DNA from: Pithys albifrons albifrons
Taxonomy: Eukaryota > Chordata > Aves > Passeriformes > Thamnophilidae
Direction of reading: 5' to 3'
Length of the DNA: 64,000 nt
Assembly: GCF_047495875.1 (NCBI RefSeq)
Contig: NC_092471.1
Coordinates: 13,599,001 to 13,663,000, forward strand
Shown here: positions 13,723-26,192 of the stretch, in pieces
Numbering within the stretch: the first letter of the stretch is position 1
How the letters are laid out: every line of letters starts with the position of its first letter
Position numbers and translations under genes: made by a program
The notes under the pieces: model-generated
Told to the model about the DNA's origin: nothing
The model's input: only the letters and a program-made list of their open reading frames with translations
The model's database searches: none

Positions 13723-13868
13723 CATCACAGAATACACAGAACAGTCTGAGTTGGAAAGACACACCAGGGTCATCAAGTCCAACTCTTAAGTGAATGGCGC
13801 ATACAGGGATCGAAGCCACAACCTTGGCTTTATTAGCACCATGCTTTTAGACTGCAAACGCTATAACA
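13723..13868 (-). mobile_element. tRNA-Ile-derived SINE with CR1 tail (TguSINE1 type)
   Basis: On the minus strand a tRNA-like head at about 13868-13795 contains 'ggtgctaataaagcc', the anticodon-arm region of tRNA-Ile(AAU), followed by 'cttcgatccc', a B-box. It then passes through 'attcacttaagagttgga' into a CR1-like tail ending in 'tattctgtgatg'. This head-plus-tail layout is that of TguSINE1, a passerine SINE mobilised by CR1. The A-box half is heavily mutated ('ttagactgcaaacg' on the + strand), so this is a fossil copy and not a functional tRNA. Confidence 0.88.
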
Positions 13869-15581
13869 TTGTTGGCAATCTTTCTCTTGCGTAAAGATTA
13901 TTTAAATTCATTCAGAACATCAATTCAAAGTTTACTCATGCTAGATCTACAGTCTGCCTAACCATCATGAATAATTATTAAAATGCAACAATAAAAAAAA
14001 TCTCTTTATTGGGCAGGATTCTTATCATGCAGCTCATTTGATGCCATGGCCTACTTATAAATAACAACAGGTCCAATAACTCTAACAGAACCCAACAGAA
14101 ACACTGTCATTTCACACCTTTCAACCCCAAATCCTGCCTTTGAAAACTTGGGACAATAAACATTGCAGCATGCCTTTAAAAAAAACAAATGCTGGTAATC
14201 CTTAGCCATATCACAGCTCAAGTATCTTCTCTCTCATACAAATCACTGCTGCCTAGGGGTATTAAATATTTCAGGTATTGAGTTCAAAATACTTAGAATA
14301 TTTAGTCCAAGAGCTCACCAGGTTACATTTCACTAGAAATCAGAGGACAAAGGGAACAAAAGGCATCCTTGGCCTCCTGTTGCTGCATGAGTATAATCTT
14401 ACATAACTAAATGCAACCCAGTAACAAACTGGCAGCCCCACAGCTTTTTTCAGAGGAAATTATTATTCAGCTATTTCTTTTGGCTGCTTTCTCCATACAA
14501 CAACTATTTCTTCAGACTTCTCTGAGTTCAAGCTCAGTCAGTTAGCTGTCCTCCAAATCTCATTACCATTTATAGAACCATTAATCTGTTAGTCAGGTTG
14601 ACTATCATGAAGACAGACATAAACAACAGTTTACTGTGGATATTTTAACACTTATTTCCTGATTTCTCTTACTACTAATCTATAGCTATGGAAAGAGAGG
14701 GGTGGTAGAAGTGGTTTTATGTTATTTCCATACTGTAAGTTTTGAGAACAGGTCTGTAGCTGTTAAATAGAAATCTGTGTGATTTCACAGAGAAAAAGAA
14801 GCAATCCACTCCAAAAGAATTTTCCTGACCCTTTCAAAGGAACAGGAGTGCTACTGGAGGTGACATCACTCAGGCAGTACAAGGGGAATAACACGTGCTC
14901 AGTATCTGTAGGAAGTGACTCCTGTGCTATGGTTAGTACAGCACCTACATCAACTATAAACTGATTGAGATGAAAGAAATATGGAGATTCCATGCATTGC
15001 CATCTACTCACACAATCATAATGTTACTCCCATGTGTGCCACTTCCTAGAGATAATAATCACATAAATCCTCCATTACCAACCACCAGTGAAAGCCCTGT
15101 GGGATTCAGCACCCCTGCAAAGCAGCACTGCAGGAATCTGTCACAGCTTCCCTCCACTGACGGTTACATACTTCATTTTTGTTTTTAGTCCTTCACAAAT
15201 CTTAATGCAATATCTCCAACAGTGTTCTCAGATTCTAGCAACCATGCTCCATCTGCTTTACAATATTCAATAGCCTCTTGTGATCTTACTACCCTATTAC
15301 CTTACATTTACTCAAAAATCCAGAAGATTAGTTGAAATACAACTTTCCAAGTGACAAAGATGAGGGAGGCAATTAAGGAAGTAATTTGTGCCACTGTAGT
15401 TACTATTGAAGCTGGGTGAACACAAGTAGGGTGAAAATGGGCTGTTGAGGGACATGATATATAACATAATACAAAGAGCTGTCCAAAGTGCACAAGATGA
15501 TAACAGTTTCCTGCTTTAGGAAAGTACTTGGTTTGAAGGAATTCACAGTGGCTCTGTCACTTGAGCACAAATATTTATTTT
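13869..15581. other. Intergenic DNA, no gene seen
   Basis: Short overlapping ORFs on both strands around 14763-15190 lack domains and splice support. No named repeat is visible. Confidence 0.45.
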
Positions 15582-15600
15582 TGTGTGTGTGTGTGTGTGT
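15582..15600 (+). repeat. (TG)n dinucleotide microsatellite
   Basis: About nine uninterrupted TG units directly precede the LTR region. This is a short simple repeat likely to vary in length between individuals. Confidence 0.95.
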
Positions 15601-15637
15601 CTCAATTTCCATTGCTGCAAAACTAAGAGCACATACA

Positions 15638-16311
15638 TGCTGGTTTTGGCTGGGATCAACAGAATTAATTCACTTCACAATATGGTTTAGTGTGCATGGT
15701 GATATTGGGTCAAAGGATGGACTTGATCCTGGAGGTCTTTTCCAACCTTAATGATACTATGCTTCTATAGAATTAATTTTTTTTCATAGCAGCTGTGGTT
15801 TGGATCAGTGCTGAGAATAATATTGATAACTCAGGGCTGTTTTCATTATCACTTAGCAGGTCTTATACAGAGCAAAGGTCTTTCCAGCTCCTCATCCTAT
15901 CCCATCCCACCCTCAAGATTCTGGGCATGCACAAGGAGTTGGGAGGGGACACAGCTGGGACAGCTGATCCCAACTGACCCAAGTGATATCCCAGCCACAT
16001 GGCATCATGCTCAGCATATAAATTTGGGGAGAAGGAGGGAGTGAGGGACGTTTGGAGTGGTGGTGTTTGTGTTCCCAAGTCACAGTTACATGTGATGGAG
16101 CCCTGCTGTCCTGGAGATGGCTGAAGACCAGCCTGCCTATGGGAAGTGGGGAATGAATTCATGGGCTTGCTTTGCTTGTGCATATATTTTTTGCTTTATC
16201 TATTAATCTTTTGTTATCTCAAACTACAAGTTTTCTCACTTTTACTCTTCCTAGTCTCTCCTCCAGCAAGCAGCTGCATGGGACTGAGACCCATGGGACT
16301 AAACCATGACA
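15638..16311 (+). mobile_element. Endogenous retrovirus solo LTR, sense
   Basis: The element starts TGCTGGTTTTGGCTGGGAT and ends CATGACA, so it has TG...CA termini. Internal landmarks in order are 'gcacaaggagttgggagggg', 'cagctgatcccaactgaccc', a TATA box 'catataaa' at 16016-16023, and a decayed poly(A) signal region 'ctattaatc' near 16200. I recognise it as a common avian ERV LTR (class III/ERVL-like; the class is less certain). No internal gag or pol follows, so it is a solo LTR. Flanks acataca (15631-15637) and acttaca (16312-16318) match 6 of 7 and may be a mutated target duplication. It is split by a nested CR1 at 15671-15768. Confidence 0.85.
15671..15768 (+). mobile_element. CR1 3' tail nested in the LTR
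   Basis: The segment contains 'tattgggtcaaaggatgg', 'cctggaggtcttttccaacc' and ends 'atactatgcttctat', the typical end of a forward CR1. It is bracketed by agaattaatt at 15661-15670 and again at 15769-15778, a perfect 10-bp direct repeat. LTR sequence resumes after the second copy, so the CR1 inserted into an existing LTR and is the younger element. Confidence 0.85.
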
Positions 16312-16318
16312 ACTTACA

Positions 16319-19300
16319 AATTTAGCTGGCAGGGGTCCTGTGAATTCAGTGGCAAGTAAGATATTATTAGACAACAGCAGAGCAGACACTAGATCAATCA
16401 TGCTGTCAAAGTTTCTATTTACTTAAGAAACATTGTATGGGACACACAGATCAATAAGCAAAGATGTGAAATATTATTATAATAATACTGCATTATATAT
16501 CAGAACACATCTTCCCTCCAATTCAAAATAATCCCTATTTCCCAAGGATAATCGGAATTCTTAATTATGAAATGATGATGTAGTCAGCACACCTGCCTTT
16601 TAAGCATAATATACCTTCTTTGCAAAGTATGTGCCTCTTTTGTGATTTCAAAAAAACTGTAAATATAGAAGAGTGTGAAGATCAACAGTCAGCAAACAGT
16701 CAAACAGCTTTCTGATGATAAATGACCACCTTTGAAGTGCTTTTCAATATTGTTATTTCTGGAATTTCAAGCATGAGCATAGAGCAGCCAGACTACACAT
16801 TTCTATTCAGTGGCAATAAAAGTCAGCTAATTTGGTACCAAGCACAACAGGATATTATTGTTTATGTATGATCTTTATCTCATAGTTCAGGACAAATCTG
16901 TCAAATTCCACAAGTTATTTCCTTATTAAAGGGAACTTCAGAAATAGGGAGAGCCAGTGTTAGTGTGCAGTTCTCTGATTTCTTTTTCCATTGAAATGAA
17001 CATTTCATCCTTGGAAAATACACTTCAGTACTGAATGTATTCATTAGCCTTTTGCCTTCGATCTTAATTTGATGACAAAGACATTAAACTGATGTCATAT
17101 TATAGTAAATGCAGTTTTGACAATGGGTTCACTCATCCACTGTAGTAAGTAAGAAAAGGTCCTTGTATTAAAATGGCTTAAAATTTTCAAAGAATCATAT
17201 CAAAAGGTGATTAATGGACATGTTAGCTACAAAAACCCTGTCATGTTCATTTCTATTTTTTTCCTTAAAAAGTAATCAAAACACATTTGCATGCTGCAAC
17301 ACCATTGGGTGCCCCCTCTGCAAAATCACAGTGCATAAATTACAAAGAAAGCTTTTTCACAGCAAACACAGAGCTGTGCATAAATTACAATAACATCCTC
17401 TTAATCCCTAAAGCAGAGCAGAGCTAAATGCATCTTTAATATGCTCAAGAGCTGTTACTTTTCCCTTTTTTTTTTCACCATACTGCTATGAGTTTAAATT
17501 TCTCTCATTGCATTGCTGCAGGCAGTGGATCTCTGAACATACATGCTTTTATCCTGTGAATAAAGGTGAGAGAATAAACCAGTGCCTGTTTTCCAGTCTT
17601 CAACATAAAGGCATTTTTAGTTACACACGAACCTGTGAGATACCAAACCAGCTAAAGAAACCTGACTGCTCTGAAAGAGGTTGTCTGAGAACTTGGCATC
17701 CATTTGCTAAATAAACATCTGGAGTTCTTACCTACTGCAAATGCTTTCACTTGGGGTCCAACAGTAACTTTCTTTTTATAACATAATCTTTAAAGTAATA
17801 CCAGAATTCATTGTATGCTAGCTGAATCATAGTATTTGACCCCATAACTATATTAATATTAATTTCAGAAACTTTTAGGCATTGAAAATATAAGTTTCTA
17901 TAAATCTGATAGAAAAATATGAATATAATTCAATGCCTGAATAAAATTTCCTAATAGTTGTTCCAATGTCCTACCACACAGTCTAACTAGACATTGATTA
18001 TCATCAACAAGAAATATCTTTCATCTCTTAATAAAACATGTGCCTATCTTTCTGTGAAAATGGAAGCAGATTATAAAATACTAGAATTTTCCAACTGCAT
18101 TTTGCTTAGGATATTGCCAGTGTCTAAGGAAAAAGTAAGGTAAAAAGCTTGCTAGAAAGAAGGTTAAATGTCTCATGTGATTCAGAACACATGACCAAGG
18201 ATGGACCAAGAGGCCGTTGTAATACTTTCCATGCAATTATTGATTTCACTGATGCCAATAAGGAAAGAAAGCTGAACTTTAATCTAAACTCTTGTCCTTC
18301 AAATATCTTTTCTCACTTTTGAGAAGCTGGAGGTCCAAGGTGGTGTCCTCACCATTACACCTCAGGCAATGTAGTAATGGGAGCCACTTCCTTAGACATG
18401 CTGGCACCTGACAAGGCTGCAAAAAGCCCTTGACACTCCTAATACGATCAGTATCTGCATAAAGCAAGAGTAAGATTTCATAGGACAATGGGATTTTGAA
18501 ATTTTCTGGTTTCAAGCCATGGCTCAAAAAGAACTAGATAATGTGAAAATATTCTGCACCTGAGCAACTGGACAGAATTTGAACAGCACACTTGTATACA
18601 TAGCCTGGGAAGAACTGCTAAGCATCAAGCAGATTCAAGTTTCTGCTTTGGGATTAAAGACAAACAGCAAATATGAATAGCTTGAGCGCAATCGAGAACA
18701 ACTGCTTTTTATAAAAACACAATATGAATCCTTTCCTGAATAATAGATTACCAATTTGTATTTATAAATCATATATTTAATTTTCAGGTGTTTTCTGAGG
18801 CTCATGCTGAGTCACATACCAACATGCAATCAAATAAAGTTTTTTACAAAATCTTATTTTTAAATATGATATGAAATGTGTAACAACTCCCAAGGAGAAT
18901 GCCACAATATAAGTGGAACACCCACATAACTTTTTTTTCCCATGTACACAGAGACCTATGATTAAAGTCTGAGCTCCCATGGTTTTGATGCATACAAGTA
19001 TGCATTACACACACTGTCTCAGCAGGCACTCATTATGCAGTCACAGCAAAGAAACAGTAAATGCCTCACTGAGCAAGAAGGAAGGAGATTTTCCACTAGT
19101 TCTGTCAAAAGGCAACAACAACTTAGAGAAAAGAGCAATTATTGCATACTCCCTTTTCATCCATGATTTGGGATAAAACTGTTTACTGATAACAAACAGC
19201 TAAAACAGTACTTCAGCTAAATATCACTTCTGGAAGCTGTAAGTCTCAAGAATTCCTTACCATTCAAAGAGTAACTACACCAGTATATAAGATTAACTAG

Positions 19301-19370
19301 GTAATGTAAAACCTGAGTAAATTATTAACTCAAGTTAAACCAGAAATAACATCTTGCCCTTTCATATTTT
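16319..19370. other. AT-rich intergenic DNA, no gene seen
   Basis: I see no exon, CpG cluster or named repeat. The string gtgcataaattacaa occurs twice, at 17331-17345 and 17376-17390, a 15-bp direct repeat 45 bp apart. Confidence 0.5.
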
Positions 19371-19440
19371 CACAGAATCACAGACTATTCTGAGTTGGAA
19401 GGGACCCACAAGGATCATCGAGTCCAACTCTTAAGTCAGT
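19371..19440 (-). mobile_element. Tail fragment of TguSINE1-like SINE or CR1
   Basis: The + strand reads 'cacagaatcacaga', then 'gagttggaagggacccaca', then 'gagtccaactcttaagt'. This is the same CR1-like tail as the SINE at 13.7 kb, including the 'actcttaagt' junction that in the SINE leads into the tRNA head. The head is not recognisable beyond that point, so the copy is either truncated or a CR1 end. Confidence 0.75.
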
Positions 19441-19679
19441 GGGGGCAAATGATGTATGTTCAATTACTCAGACACACAGTCCCTGAAAGCTTGAGTTACT
19501 CCAGGAGATGTGGTGTCATTCTTTATAGTGTTTTGGTTCTCTGTCGGATGTCATTTAACCCACTGCTTTCAGATACATTAAATACAGATTATGTCAACAG
19601 GCACACTTAAAAGAAGGTTACTTTAAATCATGTCCTCAATTCTTTGTCCAAAGCCCACTGTATATACTATCTTTAAGAT

Positions 19680-20692
19680 CTTGTCCCAAAGTCCCTCCCT
19701 CCCCAGCTCTCCTGGAGCCCTTTTAGGTACTGGAAGCTCTCACTGGAGCTTTCTCCTCTCCAGGTTGAACAACTCCAACTCTCTCAGCCTGTCTCCTCAG
19801 GAGAGGTGCTCCAGCCCTCTGACCATCTTTATGGACTCAATTCAACATCCTTCTTATATTGAGGGTCCCAGAGCTGGATGCAGTGCTCCAGGTGGGGAGT
19901 CAGGAACACGGACTAGAGGAGGAGAATCATCTCCCTTGACCTGCTGGTCACACATCCTTGTGATGGGGCCCAGAACATGTTTGGCTTTCTGGGTTGCAAG
20001 TGTACATGGCTGGCTCCACACCAGCCTTCTCATCCACAAACACCTTCAGGTCCTTCTCCTCAGGGCTGCCCTCAATGCCTTATCCATCTACCCTGTACTT
20101 TTGCCTTGGATTGCTCTGGACCAGGTACAGGAGTTCACACTTGGCCTTGTTGAAATTATTGAGGTTCTCACAGGCCCACTTCTCACGTCTGTCCATGTCC
20201 CTCTGGATGGCAACTCTTCCTACCAGCATGTTAACCACATCACACAGCTTGGTGTCATTGCTAAACTTGCCAAGGGTGCCCTTGATCCCACTGTCCATGT
20301 CACCAACAAAGATGTTAGACAACATTGGGCTCAGCACTGAGGTTTCCTGAGGAACCTCAGTTGCCACTGAACTTCACTTGAAAATTTAGATATTGACCAC
20401 AATTCTTGAGTGCAACCATCCAGCCAACTCCCCATCCACCAAGTGGTCCATCCATCAAATCCTTGTCTCTCTTAGACAAGGGTGTTGTGCTGGACAGCGT
20501 CAAACACTTTGCACAAGTCCAGATAGATGACATCAGCTGCTCTGTTCCTTGTCAGGCCATCAAGTTTGTCAGGCCTTAGTGAAGCCATGGTGGATGTTAC
20601 CAACCACTTCCTTATTTTCCATGTTCCTTAGCACAGCCTCCAGGAGCATCTGCTCCATCATCTTGTTGGTCACCAAGAAGAGACTGAGCGTA
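19680..20692 (-). pseudogene. CR1 LINE fragment with decayed reverse transcriptase 3' part
   Basis: Read on the minus strand this is the end of CR1 ORF2 and the 3' region. The open stretch 20367-20080 translates to reverse-transcriptase-like sequence with 'VPQETSVLSPMLSNIF' and 'KFSNDTKL', followed by 'FNKAKCELLYL'. The catalytic box that should read F-A-D-D is FSND, so the first catalytic Asp position is lost. This shows an inactive fossil, as do stops and the 5' truncation near 20692. The 3' boundary is unclear: the segment 19440-19680 has no obvious CR1 match, so the copy may have lost its 3' end. Confidence 0.9.
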
Positions 20693-21934
20693 CATTTTCA
20701 AAGAGTTGGCCTCTCTCATTTTAACCAGAAATTTCAAACTGGACAAAAAAACCTCTTAGCAACCTACAACAAGTTCTTGTTTGAAGAAATCTGGCCAATA
20801 AAATATCTGAAATAGTTTTAAAGACATTATGGTGACATACTATGGTTAGGACTGTGCATTGCACTTTGGTATCTACAGGCAAACCCTATTGATGTAAGCG
20901 AATGTCCTTTTATCTATACCTGAGGGAAGAACTTACTTTTAAGAATGCAAATACAGGTTACATATTTAAATTAATGAAGCATATAATGTAGGTCAAAGAT
21001 GAATTGGACAAAATCTTTTTAGTAGTTTTAATGCTATCTCTAGCAATTTTCACGCATACTTAAAATGGTCTGTAGACATTTTGAAGGTTAAAGAACAATG
21101 ACCTTTGAGAACATAATCATGAAGTTCAATGTGAAGAACAACTTAAGCCATGCTGGAAGGGTTGCATTTCAATTTTGCCAGAGGCAAGGCAAAAAGCATA
21201 AAAACAACTGTGTTAAATGGAAACTTGTTATGTAAAAATGTAGGTAAGAAAGAAATGCTGCCCTGAACACCAGAAATGTCCTCTACACTTATTATTATAC
21301 ACTGGTTATTCTATAAGTTCTTCCACTTTCATCTCAAAACCAATAGAGGCTCATAAGTGGAACTCAGATAAATATTCCCTCAGAAAAATAGCAGCTAGAA
21401 TTGCACTACTGTGTCAGTAAGACAAATTCTGAAACTCCAGCTACTAAGATGTAGACTGGTACATGGCCAGGCTTCAGCCCAGCCACATGAAAGAGGCCCT
21501 GTATTCAGTGTGCACCCAGTGTTGTACCTCAGGTGCCAAAACTTAGGTAAAGGACGTACTTTAAACACGTGCATTGAGTCAAGCATTTCATTAACTTCAC
21601 TAGTAGTTTTAGGATAATATTTTTAACAGATTCAGCCAGTCAAAAAATATCTAACATATCTATTTCCCCTCTAGCCTTCCTTGCAGCTGTTGAAATTTTA
21701 CCACTTTGTTGCTGACAGAATTTGCACAGCCACTGTTGAAGACATCAGAACTATGGGCTTTAGGGACTGCTGCAGATGGCTTAAATTTTCTGTTGAATAG
21801 CCTCTTATTAACAATACAGTTGCAGAATTATTTCCTATTATTAGCTATTACTGATGTGTCTAAATGCACTCTTTTCTGCACCTTTACCTTTTCTAGTCAT
21901 GCTATAACTGTGGAACAGCTTGACTTGCCAATAA
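20693..21934. other. Intergenic DNA, no gene seen
   Basis: Complementary ORFs at 21395-21617 on both strands are mutual shadows without a domain. No splice-supported exon or repeat was seen. Confidence 0.5.
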
Positions 21935-22200
21935 CATTTGGAGGTCATTAAGTCTGAACACCCTGCTCCAAACAGGGCTGGGCTGATCAGGTCCTGTCCA
22001 GGCAAGCTTTGACTAACTCAAAGAACAGAGTCCACAATCTCTCTGGACAACCTGTTCCAGTGTTGCAGTTATCTGTTGTCAATTTTCAAGCTTTTTCTAC
22101 CAAGTTTAATTAAAACCTTCCTTGATGCAACTTGTGATTTTTGGTTCTTTTATACTCTTATCCTTAAGAACTAGAACTGTTTTCCACCTTCTTTGATTCT
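21935..22200 (-). mobile_element. Ancient CR1 LINE 3' fragment, antisense
   Basis: The + strand shows a degraded CR1 3' region in reverse: 'ggaggtcattaagtctgaac', 'ccctgctccaaacagggc', 'acaatctctctggacaacct', 'gttccagtgttgcagtta'. Divergence is higher than in the other copies, which implies an old insertion. Ends are approximate. Confidence 0.8.
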
Positions 22201-25200
22201 TTCCCGTGTTAGAGACCAATGAAGAGTTTGTGATCTGGGCCACATCTATAAAACAACGTGACATCAGATTTTTTCGGTCAGACTATACAACACCTAGAGT
22301 TGAATGTTAGTGTGCACACGTATAAAGGCAAGGAATATTCTTCCAAACAGGGATTTGTCCTGATAGTTCTTCATTATTATGGATATGTAACATATGTATT
22401 TTTATCACACAAATTTGATTATGATATGTGTATAAGTAGATGCACAAAAGAAATTTAGCCAGCATTGGACTAAATACTATAGAGCTTGCTCATGTGGACT
22501 ATTTGCAAGAACAAATCAAGGAAGACTTGGCTCATTATTTGTAAACATATTCAGTACCTATAGTAGAGAAAGACTAAATATTCTAAAGCAAATCTATCCT
22601 AGCCCTATAATGAAATTTTAAACAGCCTGCAAGTACTCACCATGGAAATACAAGACAATGCAGCTTCAAATGAACATATGCAGCTTTTTCTAAATATCAC
22701 AAATTATTATCAAAATAAGGAATCTGAACATCTTTTTCGATTAAACATAGCAAAAACTTCTGAATTATTTGGCTCAATTACAAGAAAAGTGTTTAAAAGA
22801 AGTGAAGTCCCTTGAAAAGTACAAATAAAACCCATTCTTACCACTTAGGAATGAAACTGGAAGAGAAGAGGATGCAGCATCAGCATGTTACCCACCAAGT
22901 CTAGGTTACTTTATTCACTGTTGCTTTATTAATTTCACTGTCATAGCTGAAAAAGAGTGTTTTACTATATGTACTTCTACAAATATTTAGCCTAAGTACA
23001 TTCAAGTGCCTTGCATAGACTCCCATCAAAATAAAGCCCTGCTAATGCTCTGCAGGTTTTGCAAGGTAACATCACAACCATTCATCTCCCCAAGACATTC
23101 CACTGCTCACTTTCCGACACTCCAAATTTAGTGTGAGCCATTTACAGAGATCAAAGGTGGCTGCATCATGCCAAAAGAACGGCATTTTCACCTTAAGTAA
23201 AATCACTTACCAGAAACTGTGACTGGTATATAAATGATGTACTAAAAGTGCCTCATTAGTCAGTTATAAGCACTTGTCTACTTACAATCCAGTGCTACTT
23301 CAGGTAATTTATTATGCTGAATAGATTCTGTTTCTCTTTCCACTGAAACATCTGAACTTCTAATTTCAATTTTAAATGCTAGGACTTATCAACTCATGAT
23401 CTTCAAATCACAATGATAGAGATGCTTCAAAATTATTTTAATAAAGTACATTTTACAAGGTAGCTTGCTTTGATTTGAGATTGAAAACACAGAAAGCAGT
23501 TTTTGGGTTACCTAAGGATGTAAAACAAGATGATCTTCATTCTTTGATACCATTACAAAGAACATAAAGAAAAGGTCAGCAAGATACTATAATTAAACAA
23601 ATATGAGCAAGTAAATTTCAATAGTGACTTCTATAAAACCAACAGTATTTCCTTCTTACAGCTTATAGCAAGGTCACTGTTCAACTGAAGGTCTCCCCAT
23701 CAAGAACTTCTGCTAACAAATTATTAAAACACTGGACCTTATTTTCATACAATATGAGGGTAATGAGAGCAGGATCAGTCACTCTTTCCTTTTTACCCTT
23801 ATGGCTTCAAACAGCATGGGAAGCACCAGGCAGATTTAGACCACATGTTGGTTCCACAACTGCCACCAATAAATACTTGCTTCTAAAACCCTTAATATTG
23901 ACTTGCTAGTATGAGAAGCTCCTTATCTTCCATTGGGAGCCATATGTGCAGGATGTGTTAACACTAAAAAAACCCTCAACATAGTCTGTTGAACCAGCAA
24001 GTTTTGATTACTATTACAGCTGGATCTTTATGTGCTAATTAGTTTCACAAATTCAACATTTGCACGTTACAGCAGATTCCTACATAGGACAAACAACAAA
24101 AGTCATAGGCAGAACAACTAGTTTTGGTTTTCTTGGCTTTTTACTGCTGGACTCCTCACAATCTCTTTCTCTTGTTTTCAGATAAGTCTATTGCCTTTCA
24201 ACAGATTATTTTTAAGAATTTGGTAAATAATTGTAAGAATTCATTAAATTTCAATAGTTTCACACACCATTTCATGTTACAAATGCTACACACAACCCTA
24301 TTGGGAGATGGCTACATGTATGGCTACTTAGTTATAGACAGCTGGACAACAGGCCAGAGCACTGACAGCATCTCAAGGGCACAGCCAGCTCAGACAGACC
24401 CACCGTGCCCAACCAGGAGACATCTCTGCTCCAGGTGGGCCCCTCTCAATTCAGCTCCAAAGGTGGGACAACAGAACACAGCTTTGCTGCTTGGAAACAC
24501 ACCTAACTAGCAAATCCTGCTTAAAAAACCCAAACAAACCTCCTCAACCGCCCCCCCCCAGCATTATGTGACTAAGGCACTGCATTAAGAAGATGCACCC
24601 TAAGACCTTCTTTTCCTGTGAATTCATAGCTCCCTTGGGATAAAAGGCCATCCAATATGGGACAATTCCACTTGTTTTCTAATGCCCTCCTTTTCTATCT
24701 GTATATTGGAATAGGTCATCTCAGACAAACAGTGTTGAAAATATGTTCATTAATGCTTATATGGTAGTTTTATAATTAGGTGTTGAAGGATATCTAAGGA
24801 CTGTGAAAGACATGGTTATCATTTTTCTGTTAGATCTAATTTCTGTTATCTCCTTTCTTGTGATTAGTCACCAGGTTCTAGCCCCAAAACTGTTCTGCTG
24901 AGCACTGCTATCTACTTTTTTTTTGCTCTGTGTTTTAAAACAATCCACTTCAGCTCAGGTCTAGACTGCCACCATCAGCATTGCTACATCTCCCATTAGG
25001 CAGCTACAGCAATGATTTATTATTCAGTGACAGCAATGTGGCAGAAGTGCTGGCGTTATGTTTCTTAATATCTATTAAGAGTTCAATAAAACAATCTGCT
25101 GAAGATCTTTTTGTTTCTCTGACAAAGACATTTTCTACAGATAATACAGCATATCACACAGTAGTAAGTATGAATCTCAATAGGAAACTTACATGCTTTA

Positions 25201-26063
25201 TTTCAAATCTGTCAACATTTTTCATGTAGCTCCAAAAAAACTATTCATTGCACTTTCCTCCCACAAATTCTCCAAATTAAATATCCTGAATACAGAAAAT
25301 ACATTCTAAAGACTTTGAATGAAAAAGAAAGCAAGTGTTAATAAAGGTAGAAAAGCATGTTAAGTTTGTCTCAAATCTCACTACATTTTCTTTCACTCTG
25401 CATAAAATAGTGTGCTACACTAATGACATAATTCCAATGGAGATAGATAAACATTTGCATATTGGTTTGCATTCTACACACAGCTCATATACCTGTACAT
25501 GGGCCTGGGAGGCCTCTACCCTCAGGACATGTATATTCATAGTTTGCAGCATCATCAAACACATTAATCAGGTACTACAGACATCATACTCTGATCTAGA
25601 AGCCACAGAAGTACTCATGAGGAAACGGACACTTCTGTCATCCAGGCAGTAACTATAAAAGAGGAAATTATCATTCAGCAGTAGGGAAATTCACAATCAC
25701 AAAACTTAGGACTTCACAGGAGTAGAAGCTACAGTTTTGATCTCAAAGATGACTGTCAGCTTTACTACATTCAGAACAAAATGCAAGAAATACAAGAAAG
25801 CCAGGGAAAATAAAAAAACAAACTCCAAATTCGACCCTTTTTGGGTCCAGCTAGAATCTTCATGCATTCTAATCAGCCATATGAAAAGAACCCACAACAA
25901 TTCCAGAAATGAGAACTTTGCTTTGAATATTCATCAGATGTTTGTCATCATAGCAAGCATCTGTGATTTCTCATTAAAGGAACATCTTTTTACTTACAGA
26001 TATGTCATCAAAAGGGAGTTTTCAGATACAAGTGACTTACAATATAGTGTTGTTACTGTCTTT

Positions 26064-26140
26064 TGTGATTTGCAGAGTCACAGTTTTCTGTACCTCAACT
26101 TTCCCATCTGTAAAATGAAACCAATGAAAGATATTCTGCT
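26064..26140 (+). mobile_element. Possible ancient MIR-like SINE relic
   Basis: The segment 'cctcaactttcccatctgta' followed by 'aaatg' resembles the conserved part of MIR-type elements (consensus wording 'cctcagtttc..catctgtaaaatg'). Flanking similarity is weak, so this may be a fragment of an old amniote SINE or a chance match. Confidence 0.4.
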
Positions 26141-26163
26141 CAGATAGCATGACTAACATGTAA

Positions 26164-26192
26164 TTTAGAATTCTCAAATTCAGAATTCTAAA
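26164..26192. repeat. Inverted repeat, 11-bp arms, 7-nt loop
   Basis: tttagaattct (26164-26174) and agaattctaaa (26182-26192) are perfect reverse complements separated by 7 nt. Each arm contains an internal EcoRI-type palindrome. Confidence 0.9.

Noticed and set aside
13795..13868. Functional tRNA-Ile gene
   Set aside because: The D-arm half is degenerate and the sequence is joined to a CR1 tail, so it is a SINE head.
19630..20350. 236-codon plus-strand ORF
   Set aside because: It is the antisense frame of the CR1 reverse-transcriptase region; the sense minus strand carries the recognisable motifs.
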